Source: Peptococcaceae bacterium
GTDB taxonomy: Bacteria > Bacillota > Peptococcia > DRI-13 > UBA5745
Direction: 5' to 3'
DNA: 6,656 nt
Assembly (NCBI GenBank): GCA_031264885.1
Contig: JAISDM010000008.1
Span: forward strand, 1-6,656
Below are positions 1 through 5,990 of this stretch, in pieces (the first letter of the stretch is position 1; each line of letters starts with the position of its first letter). The notes under the pieces were generated by a model. That model searched no databases, was not told the origin of the DNA, and saw nothing but the letters and a program-made list of their open reading frames with translations. Made by a program: the position numbers and the translations under genes.

Positions 1-521
1 CTATCATCGTCGTTCGCCGTTACTGTCAGCATATATTGATCGCGCTCTTCCAAACTGGTCGGCGAAGCGACTGCCTTCGGTTCGGTTTCCAGATAATACG
101 CGCCGCGGCCGTTCACCGCTGCGGGGGTCCAACCCTCAAGGCCCCAACCGGCGTCCAACCCGTCGATGAAGAACCGGTATATCTCTCCTTCGATTAAATT
201 ACGCACCACAGCTTGTCCGTTCTCGTCAATCTCATCTGTTAATGGCTGTCCCGTTTCATCCATAACCGGCGCGTTGTTCACGTCGCAAACCCGGATGGTC
301 ACGCTTTTATCCGCCCAATCCCAATCCACATCGTCAGAAGCAGGAACGTAAAACTGAAACGTCATATCGACCGGAACCGCCGGAACAGGGTCGGGATCGT
401 CTCCGCCGGGGATCCCATCCTCCGCGAACACCGACCGCACCGGCAGGATCACATTCGTAAAAATAAACGCCAACAGCAAAACGCCGGCAAAAAGCCTCCA
501 ATTCGCTTTCTTAAACCTCAC
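1..521 (-). CDS. Secreted protein, N-terminal part (runs off left edge)
   Basis: The reading frame stays open from a GTG at 521 to the left edge, about 173 codons, with no stop. The GTG is preceded by GGGGAG (531-536) at a 9-nt spacing. The N terminus is a classical signal peptide: a basic stretch (RFKKANWR), a hydrophobic core at about residues 10-28, and a likely signal peptidase I site after VFA (residue 33). No lipobox is visible. The mature start is an acidic, proline-rich linker (DGIPGGDDPDPVPAVP). It is followed by a beta-rich segment, about residues 53-122, whose pattern (VTIRVCDVNN, then DENGQAVVRNL, then GEIYRFFIDG) resembles carboxypeptidase-regulatory-like or Cna-B/prealbumin-like Ig folds of exported surface proteins. 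The protein is presumably translocated by Sec and acts outside the membrane. The function is unknown and the C terminus, which might hold an anchor, is outside the window. It is divergent from the gene at 684. The exported assignment is firm; the fold is inference. Confidence 0.75.
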   Translation of the reverse strand, partial: MRFKKANWRLFAGVLLLAFIFTNVILPVRSVFAEDGIPGGDDPDPVPAVPVDMTFQFYVPASDDVDWDWADKSVTIRVCDVNNAPVMDETGQPLTDEIDENGQAVVRNLIEGEIYRFFIDGLDAGWGLEGWTPAAVNGRGAYYLETEPKAVASPTSLEERDQYMLTVTANDDD

Positions 522-530
522 TCAAACCAT

Positions 531-536
531 CTCCCC
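531..536 (-). promoter_or_regulatory. Ribosome binding site deciding a GTG start
   Basis: On the minus strand GGGGAG lies 9 nt before the GTG at 521. A nearer ATG (528-530, minus strand) is in a different frame and closes at once (ATG GTT TGA), so the GTG is the only plausible start for the signal-peptide protein. Confidence 0.55.
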
Positions 537-554
537 GTTTCTGTTTCTGTTTCT
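537..554. repeat. Three tandem GTTTCT hexamers
   Basis: GTTTCT occurs three times in direct succession (AGAAAC on the minus strand). It lies just upstream of the Shine-Dalgarno of the secreted-protein gene and touches its proposed -10 box, so it would form part of that gene's 5' untranslated leader. It could change length by slippage. No function is evident. Confidence 0.6.
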
Positions 555-579
555 ATACGTGTCGCGCCGCGTTTGGCAA
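552..579 (-). promoter_or_regulatory. Possible sigma-A promoter of the secreted-protein gene
   Basis: On the minus strand TTGCCA (574-579, 5/6 to TTGACA) is separated by 16 nt from TATAGA (552-557, 4/6 to TATAAT). The -10 lies about 30 bp before the GTG at 521, leaving a short leader made of the AGAAAC repeats. The match is moderate and no other good candidate was seen nearby. Confidence 0.35.
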
Positions 580-645
580 TCCGGCTGAACGCGCTGTACG
601 CGATAAAAATTTTTCCCTGACTTCACAAATATGTATGAATAAATA

Positions 646-654
646 TGGTATAAT
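646..654 (+). promoter_or_regulatory. Extended -10 promoter of the three-gene operon
   Basis: TGGTATAAT is a perfect -10 hexamer (649-654) with the upstream TG of an extended -10 element. The surroundings are AT-rich, in contrast to the GC-rich coding regions. No good -35 lies at 16-18 bp; TTCACA at 622-627 is 21 bp away. Extended -10 promoters can do without a -35. The hexamer sits inside a perfect 11-bp palindrome, GGTATAATACC (647-657), which could be chance or an operator. The predicted transcript starts near 661 with a leader of about 20 nt. Confidence 0.6.
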
Positions 655-670
655 ACCTGAAAGAAGAAAT

Positions 671-675
671 GAGGA
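671..675 (+). promoter_or_regulatory. Ribosome binding site deciding a TTG start
   Basis: GAGGA lies 8-9 nt before the TTG at 684. The frame of the overlapping GTG at 680 does not give the conserved protein. The TTG start gives MFGYIKP, the N terminus expected for this family, so a TTG start is well supported. Confidence 0.55.
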
Positions 676-683
676 CGACGTGA

Positions 684-1544
684 TTGTTTGGATATATTAA
701 ACCATGCGAGGAAGAATTAAAGGTTCGCGAAATGCAATTGTTCAAAGCGTATTACTGCGGGCTTTGCAGAACCCTCGGCCGGGTCGCCGCGCCTGCGGCG
801 AGGCTGAGTTTGAATTATGACATGGTTTTTTTAAATCTGCTTCTGGCTTCTCTCGACAAGAATCCTGAGCAGGTAGCCCCCGGCCGGTGCTTGCTGCACC
901 CCGCCGTGAAGCGCCCTTTTGCCGGATCCGACGGCACGGCCGTATATTGCGCCCATATCAACAACATGCTGGCGTGGCTGAAACTGGCCGACGACCGTCA
1001 GGATGAGGGCAGCGTCCGCGCGTGGCTGGCGATGCCTTTCTTTCGGCAGCCGGCTAAAAAAGCGCAAAAGGCATATCCCTTTTATTGGGATGAGATTGCG
1101 CTTCAACTTCACTCCCTGCGCCAATTGGAGGAGGCCGGATGCGCCAGTATGGATCAGGCAGCGGATCCTTTCGCGCGTCTCATCGGCGCCGTCTGCGCCG
1201 CGCCTTTCGTCCAGGATCAGGCGGTCAAAGACGCTTTGTACTGGACCGGCTACAACTTGGGGCGCTGGATCTACCTGCTGGACGCCTGCGACGACCTGGA
1301 ACAGGATCTGCGCAAGAAATGCTACAATCCGGTTTTTCTCCAATTCAGGGCTTCCTATGAAGGCGCGCTGCCGGATTTTACCCGAAGTATCCGCGGTATT
1401 ATGGAAGAGCGGCTGATTTTTACCCTGGACAGCGCGGCCAAAGCCTATGAACTGATTCCCGTTCAGAAAAACAAGGAACTTCTGGACAATATTGTATACC
1501 TTGGGTTAAGAAAACACACCGAAGATATTTTGAATAAATTTTGA
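684..1544 (+). CDS. DUF5685-like protein of unknown function
   Basis: The 286-residue protein matches, from memory, the DUF5685 family common in Clostridia: an MFGY-type start, ELKVRE at 11-16, YYCGLCRTLG at 24-32, a CLLHPAVKRP segment at 69-78, and LGRWIYLLDACDDLEQD at 192-208 followed by YNP (214-216). Its length is typical of the family. It has no signal peptide or membrane helix and looks all-alpha and cytoplasmic. Possible ligand residues are C8, C25, C28, C69, H72, C89 and H91, with a second acidic cluster D200/D203/D204/D208. That cluster recalls the second Asp motif of class I isoprenoid synthases; this is my inference only. The start is TTG. It is the first gene of a probable operon, 42 bp before the J-domain gene. 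The stop lies inside an 11-bp tandem repeat. The biochemical function is unknown. Confidence 0.85.
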   Translation: MFGYIKPCEEELKVREMQLFKAYYCGLCRTLGRVAAPAARLSLNYDMVFLNLLLASLDKNPEQVAPGRCLLHPAVKRPFAGSDGTAVYCAHINNMLAWLKLADDRQDEGSVRAWLAMPFFRQPAKKAQKAYPFYWDEIALQLHSLRQLEEAGCASMDQAADPFARLIGAVCAAPFVQDQAVKDALYWTGYNLGRWIYLLDACDDLEQDLRKKCYNPVFLQFRASYEGALPDFTRSIRGIMEERLIFTLDSAAKAYELIPVQKNKELLDNIVYLGLRKHTEDILNKF

Positions 1545-1558
1545 ATAAATTTTGAATA
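1528..1558. repeat. 11-bp tandem repeat (TTTTGAATAAA) across a stop codon
   Basis: Units at 1528-1538 and 1539-1549 are identical, and a partial third copy is at 1550-1558. Because 11 is not a multiple of three, the first unit reads ...TTG AAT AAA in frame and the second supplies the TGA stop of the DUF5685-like gene. The rest lies in the gap before the J-domain gene. Confidence 0.85.
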
Positions 1559-1586
1559 TGACAGTGTCGAATAGGAGCGCGTCCAC

Positions 1587-2183
1587 ATGAGAAATCCTTA
1601 TGAAGTTCTTGAGATCCGCGAAGGCGCGGATAAAGAAGAAATCAAAGAAGCCTACCGCAAATTGGTCAAGAAATATCACCCCGATCAATATATCAATCAC
1701 CCCCTGTCCAGCCTGGCGCAGGAAAAAATGAAAGAGATCAACGAGGCTTACGAGGCTTTGATGGGCAACGGAACCTCCGGCTCATACAACGCGCATTCGT
1801 ACAGCAGCAGTTCCTCGCCGGAAGCGGCTCTATACCAGCAGACGCGCGGTTATATCCAGGCGGGGCGCCTCCAGGAGGCGGAGCAGATCCTGGAAGGCAT
1901 CTCTTACAGAGACGCCGAGTGGAATTTTCTCAAGGGCAGCATTCTGGTCAGGCGCGGCTGGTATGATCAAGCCTTACAATACTTTCAAATCGCGGTCACT
2001 TTGGATCCGGGCAACCCGGAGTATCATCAGGCGCTCAACGCTTTCAACGCCCGCAACTTCACCTATCGCAACATGGGGGGCGGCATGGGCTATGGGAATT
2101 CCTCCATGGACTGCTGCACCAAGCTGTGCATCGCCGATTGCTGCTGCGAATGTATGGGCGGCGATCTGATTTCCTGCTGTTAG
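1587..2183 (+). CDS. J-domain protein with TPR region and cysteine-rich tail
   Basis: The 198-residue protein starts at ATG 1587 with AGGAG (1573-1577) 9 nt upstream. Residues 1-60 form a J domain (NPYEVLEI, KEAYRKLVKKYHPD with HPD at 31-33, INEAYEAL), which should stimulate an Hsp70 (DnaK) ATPase. A Ser-rich linker (about 65-78) follows. Residues 82-152 look like TPR helices: 110-143 is a textbook 34-residue TPR (G117, A129, A136, P141), and a weaker one precedes it. After a Gly-rich hinge (164-170) the C terminus packs nine cysteines into 23 residues (C176, C177, C181, C185-C187, C189, C197, C198) around ECMGGDL. The DnaJ Gly/Phe region, the four CxxCxGxG zinc motifs and the C-terminal substrate domains are absent, so this is a specialised class III-type J protein and not DnaJ itself. 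The cysteine tail may bind metal, bind a cluster or be lipid-modified (unproven). The client is possibly one of its operon partners. Confidence 0.9.
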   Translation: MRNPYEVLEIREGADKEEIKEAYRKLVKKYHPDQYINHPLSSLAQEKMKEINEAYEALMGNGTSGSYNAHSYSSSSSPEAALYQQTRGYIQAGRLQEAEQILEGISYRDAEWNFLKGSILVRRGWYDQALQYFQIAVTLDPGNPEYHQALNAFNARNFTYRNMGGGMGYGNSSMDCCTKLCIADCCCECMGGDLISCC

Positions 2184-2222
2184 CGCCTGCGCTCAAGCTC
2201 AAATCCAAAGGAGGCCCCGGAG

Positions 2223-2750
2223 ATGGATTCCAAAGCTCATAACCGCCCCGCGCGCAAGGCCGCTTTGGGCGGCGTTCTCACCGCCGCGGTTCAATGCTGC
2301 CTGTTCGCGGCCGGCGTTTTGCCCACCGGCAGGCTGGCGCTGCTGAGTCTCAGCTCCATGGTTTTGACGGCGGCAATGGTGGAATACGGAGCCTTATACG
2401 CGTTTTTGATTTATATCGCCTCCGGCGCGCTGAGCCTGATCATTCAGCCGAATAAGCTGGTCTGCGTCCCGTTCGTCGCGTTTTTTGGATATTACGGCAT
2501 ACTCAAGGCCCAAATAGAACAAATCCGCCTCCTCTGGGCGGAATGGCTGATTAAGCTCGCGGCGTTCAACGCGGTCGCGGCCGCCGCGTGGCGTATGGCG
2601 TCACAATTCTTCCCACTGTTTGTGACTCTGCCCAACGCCCTGTGGCCGGCCTGGATCGCGCTCAACGCCCTATTCGTTGTTTTTGATTACGCCTACAGCC
2701 TGGCAGCCGGCCTCTACGAGCGGCGCCTGCGGCAAAAACTGTGGAATTAG
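2223..2750 (+). CDS. Small polytopic membrane protein, third gene of the operon
   Basis: The 175-residue protein starts at ATG 2223 after a perfect AAAGGAGG (2207-2214) with 8-nt spacing. It lies 39 bp after the J-domain gene. It is strongly hydrophobic with about five or six membrane segments, near residues 12-32, 37-54, 56-75, 80-97, 107-127 and 140-163. Basic residues sit at both ends (HNRPARKA; YERRLRQKL), which suggests cytoplasmic termini. The size and the LGGVLTAAVQ...LPTGRLALL start resemble small integral membrane proteins with ECF S-component-like topology, but I see no known substrate motif. A conserved-looking FFGYYGILKAQIE segment lies near 87-99. Its place behind a J protein suggests a membrane partner or anchor for the operon. 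The function is unknown; the membrane location is secure and the transporter resemblance is weak. Confidence 0.8.
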   Translation: MDSKAHNRPARKAALGGVLTAAVQCCLFAAGVLPTGRLALLSLSSMVLTAAMVEYGALYAFLIYIASGALSLIIQPNKLVCVPFVAFFGYYGILKAQIEQIRLLWAEWLIKLAAFNAVAAAAWRMASQFFPLFVTLPNALWPAWIALNALFVVFDYAYSLAAGLYERRLRQKLWN

Positions 2751-2766
2751 TCAGGGGAGGGGCATC

Positions 2767-2789
2767 CGGCGGTTTTGACTTCGCCGCCG
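2767..2789. terminator. Weak hairpin between convergent genes
   Basis: CGGCGG (2767-2772) pairs with CCGCCG (2784-2789) across an 11-nt loop in the 39-bp gap between the membrane-protein and reductase stops. A competing stem, TTTTGAC (2773-2779) with GTCAAAA (2789-2795), overlaps it. Neither strand has a proper U-tract directly after the GC stem, so it may be only a weak bidirectional terminator. Confidence 0.3.
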
Positions 2790-3656
2790 TCAAAAAAACG
2801 GATATTCCTTTACGTTCTCATAAGCCGTTTTCAGCAGTCGCATATCCTCATCCCCCAGCGGCCGGGAAAGGCACTCGTCAATATTCTCAACCGCAAACGC
2901 GAAATTCACAAAATCCCCCGGCGGAATCAGGGTATCCGCGCCCAGGGAAAGCGTATACTTCAGCGCCGCGGTCCGAAGCCGCTTATCCTCCAGATCGATG
3001 GGCTTGCACCAGGATTTCGGGAAAGGCGACGCCTCTCTCTCCTCATCGGACAGCCACCGGCGTTCAATCAATCCCTTTATGGCCAAAACCCCCATGCCCC
3101 GCTCCTTGGCAGCCCGCGTGACCGCGCCGCCGAAGCCGCGGCCGATGTGCATATGCCAATTGAGGGGGAACAGCACCGTGTCAAAATCGAACAGCTCCAT
3201 GGCGCGCAATGCCGCCGCCTCGTCATGACAGGTGATCCCCAGCTTGCGCAGATCGCCCTTCTCCCACAGCGGCGCGATGAGTCCCATGACGCCGCCCTTT
3301 GAGAAGGCGTCTTCCACCTCGTCCACCGATTGAAGGGAATGCATCTGATAATTGTCAAAATAATCCGTTTGAAGCAGCCGCATGGATTCCTTCAGCTCCC
3401 GCCTGGCTTCCGCCGCCCGCCGGGTAAAGGTTTTGCAGGCGAGATAAACGTCCTTGCGATACGGACGCAGGGAATGACCCAGTTTTTCCTGGGCGTCCCC
3501 ATAAAGCGGCGCCACGTCGAAATAATTGATTCCCCGGTCAATCGCCCAGGAAACATAACGGTCCGAGTTTGCCTGTCCGTCTTTCATGGAGACGATCCCG
3601 CCGTAAGCCACCGGCGAAACTTCGTAGCCGGTGTTCCCCAGCATTCTTTTGATCAC
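2790..3656 (-). CDS. Aldo/keto reductase
   Basis: The 288-residue protein is of the aldo/keto reductase superfamily, an NAD(P)H-dependent cytoplasmic TIM-barrel oxidoreductase reducing aldehydes or ketones. The catalytic tetrad is intact: D47 and Y52 in GINYFDVAPLYG, K75 in YLACKT, and H106 in NYQMHSL. The family start MLGNTGYEVSPVAYGG is present. The barrel continues through GKLG-like KLGITCHD (137-144), a GVLAIKGL strand (189-196) and the likely cofactor segment ALKYTLSLGADTLIPPG (231-247). There is no C-terminal 4Fe-4S extension, unlike longer relatives annotated as ferredoxin-type AKRs. The start is GTG at 3656, with CCCTCC (GGAGGG on the minus strand) at 3664-3669, 7 nt away. The closest ATG (3661-3663) is out of frame. 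It is a single gene with its own strong promoter, convergent with the operon. The true substrate cannot be inferred from the context. Confidence 0.93.
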   Translation of the reverse strand: MIKRMLGNTGYEVSPVAYGGIVSMKDGQANSDRYVSWAIDRGINYFDVAPLYGDAQEKLGHSLRPYRKDVYLACKTFTRRAAEARRELKESMRLLQTDYFDNYQMHSLQSVDEVEDAFSKGGVMGLIAPLWEKGDLRKLGITCHDEAAALRAMELFDFDTVLFPLNWHMHIGRGFGGAVTRAAKERGMGVLAIKGLIERRWLSDEEREASPFPKSWCKPIDLEDKRLRTAALKYTLSLGADTLIPPGDFVNFAFAVENIDECLSRPLGDEDMRLLKTAYENVKEYPFF

Positions 3657-3663
3657 GATTCAT

Positions 3664-3669
3664 CCCTCC
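3664..3669 (-). promoter_or_regulatory. Ribosome binding site deciding the reductase GTG start
   Basis: GGAGGG on the minus strand sits 7 nt before the GTG at 3656. An ATG directly after it (3663-3661) is in another frame, and the in-frame ATG at 3644 is too far (19 nt) to be served by it. Confidence 0.7.
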
Positions 3670-3680
3670 GATCATCTCCT

Positions 3681-3709
3681 ATTATACGCTTTGGTAAAAA
3701 TAATTTCAA
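3681..3709 (-). promoter_or_regulatory. Strong sigma-A promoter of the reductase gene
   Basis: On the minus strand TTGAAA (3704-3709, 5/6 to consensus) is followed by exactly 17 nt and a perfect TATAAT (3681-3686). The spacer is AT-rich. The predicted start is near 3674, just ahead of the GGAGGG. The -35 begins 5 bp from the large hairpin repeat, so the repeat would shield this promoter from readthrough out of the chemoreceptor gene. Confidence 0.8.
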
Positions 3710-3713
3710 TGGG

Positions 3714-3783
3714 GCGGGCGGCAGAATGCACCCCTACGTACGCGCCGTCCGCGATACCGTAGGGGCGGCATCCTGCCGCCCGC
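3714..3783. repeat. Long GC-rich inverted repeat, intergenic
   Basis: Left arm 3714-3738 (GCGGGCGGCAGAATGC then ACCCCTACG) and right arm 3758-3783 (CGTAGGGGCGGCATCC then TGCCGCCCGC) are near-perfect inverted copies with one substitution and one short mismatch or indel. The loop contains a small CGCG/CGCG stem. Six T residues (3784-3789) follow on the plus strand, so it has rho-independent terminator form in that direction, although no plus-strand gene ends here. On the minus strand it stands 14 bp after the chemoreceptor stop and may serve as its terminator or mRNA 3' end despite lacking an immediate U-tract. The GTAGGGGCGGC...GCCGCCCG pattern looks like a dispersed intergenic palindrome of the REP or MITE kind, seen in many clostridial genomes as I recall it. 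Confidence 0.8.
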
Positions 3784-3797
3784 TTTTTTGACTCGAA

Positions 3798-5783
3798 TTA
3801 AAATCTGAACTCCTCGTTGACCGTACTTTGCAGTTCCTCGGCGGTTTGAGCCAGATGGCGGCTGGCTTCGGCAATCTCCTGCATGGATACGGTTTGCTGA
3901 TGGGTAATCTCCGCCACCGATTCGGTGTGTTCCGACGTGTTTTTGCTCAATTCCTTAATCTCCCCCATGGATTCCGTGATCTTCCGGCTGCCATCCGCCA
4001 TTTCCGTCATCGAGCCGGAAATTCCATTGATCTGCCCGGACACCGATGTGATCAATTCCACAATTTTATGGAAAGCGACCCCCGCCTCGGCGACCGCTTT
4101 TGTCCCGTTTTCAATCTTTTGGGTTCCATTCTCCATGGAACCCACCACCCGACCGGTATCATCCTGTATATCCTTGATCAATTCTGAGATTTGTTTCGCG
4201 GCGGTTCGGGACTCCGCCGCTAATTTTTTGACTTCCTCGGCCACGACGGCGAAGCCCTTGCCGCCTTCTCCCGCCCTCGCCGCTTCTATGGTGGCGTTCA
4301 AAGCCAGCAGATTGGTCTGTTCCGCAATCCCGCTGATCGTTCCGACGATTTTTCCGATTTCATAAGACCGTTCTCCCAATATCTTGACCACACCCGCCAA
4401 TTCCCTGGTGGTCTCTTCGATACTGGTCATTTGAACGACCGCCTTCTCGGCGCTTTTGACCCCTTCTTCCGCCGTATCGACGGCCTGGGCAGACTGCTCC
4501 GAAACCTTCCGCGTATTATCCGCGACATAACCGATGTGGCTTGAAATATCGTTCACGAAATCCGATGTGTCGCTCACATGTTCCAACTGTTTTTCCGCGC
4601 CCTGAGCCACATCCGCGATGGCGCCGGCCACCCGCTCCGCGCCCTGCGCCGATTCCTCCGCGCTGGCGCTCAATTCTTCGGAAGCGGCCAGAACCTGTTC
4701 GGTGGAAGACGCCACATTCTTAATGATCCGGAGCATTTGGTTTCTCATACTGCCAAATCCTTTGGACAGCAGCCCGATTTCGTCGTCGGACGCGGTTTTT
4801 ACAAGATTCTCGGTATCGAAAGACAGATCACCCTCGGCCATCTTTACGGTATACTCCGCCAGCCTGACGATGGGCTTCGTGATTTTGACGGTGGAGAAAA
4901 ATATAATGCCCCCGAGAATCATCACGGCCAAAATCTCACCCACCAGCGATACCCGGCTCATCAGGGTCACATCCTCGTAAATTTCCGACTGGGGCGTTCC
5001 GATGACCAATATCCAGCCCGTATCGCCGATGGGGGTTGACGCGTACAATTTCTCGACGCCGGCGAAGGTGCTTTCTTCCACATTCGTCTCCCCGTTAAAA
5101 AACAGCTCCGCCTCTTCTCTCAGCTGGCCTTTTTCGACCTGATAGATATTGTCGTCTATGGTGTATTGGGGATGATAGATAAAACGCCCTGAAGCATCCA
5201 GCACATAGGCGTACCCGCTCTGTCCCATTTGAATGGAGGCCCCGGTTTTCTTGAATTCGTCCAGGGTCACATCCATGCTGACAACCCCATATAACGCGCC
5301 GTTTCGCATAATCCTTTTGGATATGCTGGTAATCAAGGTTCCCGTATCCAGGTCTATATACGGCTCCGCGTAGATCACCGCGTCCACTGCCTGGGCCGCC
5401 ACATACCATGGCCGCGTGGTGCAATCGTAACCTTCGGGCGGGACCCAGCCGTCAACGGAAAAATACTCTTTCGTGACAAGCCCCACCCCGAGAACGGGCC
5501 GGTCACGGTCGGCCGTTTGCACAACCCCCATCATGTCGAGCATCTCTTGCCGGCCTAAATTTTCATTGCCAAACATCGCCGCCAAATTGGTGATCACCAG
5601 GGATTGAGACGCCAATACCTCCTCAATGGTCTTCGCGTAAAACCCGATCGCGTAGCGCGCTTCGCTCCAAATCTTCTCTCTCAGCGCGCTTACAGAAGCC
5701 AGATACGTATAAATATTCATAACCGTAATAATCGCCACCATGGGAATCAACAATATCAACAGCATCCGTTTGGTCATCTTCAT
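3798..5783 (-). CDS. Methyl-accepting chemotaxis protein, dCache sensor
   Basis: Transmembrane chemoreceptor of about 661 residues, numbered from ATG 5783. TM1 is about 6-28, an extracellular double-Cache domain about 30-265, TM2 about 277-297, HAMP about 298-351, then a long coiled-coil signalling domain to the end. The hairpin tip is about 486-525 (IAEQTNLLALNATIEAARAG, then GGKGFAVVAEEVKKLA) and contacts CheA/CheW. About 22 heptads on either side of the tip fit class 44H. The sensor has the universal amino-acid-binding pattern: Y119, R124, W126, Y127 (YDCTTRPWY), Y142 and D144 (EPYID), D171 (VSMD). Ligands are therefore probably amino acids. No C-terminal CheR/CheB-tethering pentapeptide is present (it ends EEFRF). 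I chose ATG 5783 because the weak AAAGG Shine-Dalgarno is about 12 nt upstream; the in-frame TTG at 5792 would put it only 3 nt away. No flagellar or che genes lie nearby. Confidence 0.95.
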   Translation of the reverse strand: MKMTKRMLLILLIPMVAIITVMNIYTYLASVSALREKIWSEARYAIGFYAKTIEEVLASQSLVITNLAAMFGNENLGRQEMLDMMGVVQTADRDRPVLGVGLVTKEYFSVDGWVPPEGYDCTTRPWYVAAQAVDAVIYAEPYIDLDTGTLITSISKRIMRNGALYGVVSMDVTLDEFKKTGASIQMGQSGYAYVLDASGRFIYHPQYTIDDNIYQVEKGQLREEAELFFNGETNVEESTFAGVEKLYASTPIGDTGWILVIGTPQSEIYEDVTLMSRVSLVGEILAVMILGGIIFFSTVKITKPIVRLAEYTVKMAEGDLSFDTENLVKTASDDEIGLLSKGFGSMRNQMLRIIKNVASSTEQVLAASEELSASAEESAQGAERVAGAIADVAQGAEKQLEHVSDTSDFVNDISSHIGYVADNTRKVSEQSAQAVDTAEEGVKSAEKAVVQMTSIEETTRELAGVVKILGERSYEIGKIVGTISGIAEQTNLLALNATIEAARAGEGGKGFAVVAEEVKKLAAESRTAAKQISELIKDIQDDTGRVVGSMENGTQKIENGTKAVAEAGVAFHKIVELITSVSGQINGISGSMTEMADGSRKITESMGEIKELSKNTSEHTESVAEITHQQTVSMQEIAEASRHLAQTAEELQSTVNEEFRF

Positions 5784-5941
5784 AATTTTCAACGCCCTTT
5801 CATTTTTAACGAATCTTTATCCCTCCCATTGCTATGCTCTATGTTATTCTTGAGTTCCCATTAAATTTCCATAATTTTTCCAGTATGTTTACTTCCAGGC
5901 CAATTCTCCCCAAAATCACCGGCCCCGGGCCGCTGCCGCGT

Positions 5942-5950
5942 ATTGTAGCA
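5942..5950 (-). promoter_or_regulatory. Possible extended -10 promoter of the chemoreceptor gene
   Basis: On the minus strand TGCTACAAT gives an extended -10 (5/6 hexamer). TTCTCA lies 15 nt further upstream as a poor -35. The leader would be about 150 nt and would include the GC palindrome at 5920-5932. This is weak evidence and no better candidate was found closer to the start. The outward TATAAT at 5992-5997 is an alternative. Confidence 0.3.
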
Positions 5951-5990
5951 ATTCCCGGTTATTGAGAATAATATTAGGAATACACTGCTT

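Noticed and set aside
166..351. Plus-strand 61-codon frame near the left edge
   Set aside because: It is antisense to the signal-peptide protein, with no ribosome binding site and no recognisable product.
831..1416. Overlapping open frames on both strands within the DUF5685-like gene
   Set aside because: They lack ribosome binding sites and family resemblance, and they overlap a conserved gene.
3330..3791. Plus-strand open frame across the reductase start and the hairpin repeat
   Set aside because: It runs antisense through a gene with an intact catalytic tetrad and through a palindrome. No start signal is visible.
5784..5792. TTG at 5792 as start of the chemoreceptor
   Set aside because: It is in frame, but it leaves only about 3 nt to the AAAGG. 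The ATG at 5783 has a workable spacing and gives a normal basic N terminus before TM1.
5789..5803. Possible leader peptide MKGR before the chemoreceptor start
   Set aside because: Its nearest GGGAGGG is about 17 nt upstream, and four codons cannot be told from chance.
5920..5932. GC palindrome CGGCCCCGGGCCG as a terminator
   Set aside because: No U-tract follows on either strand and no gene ends there. It may be only a short hairpin in the chemoreceptor leader.
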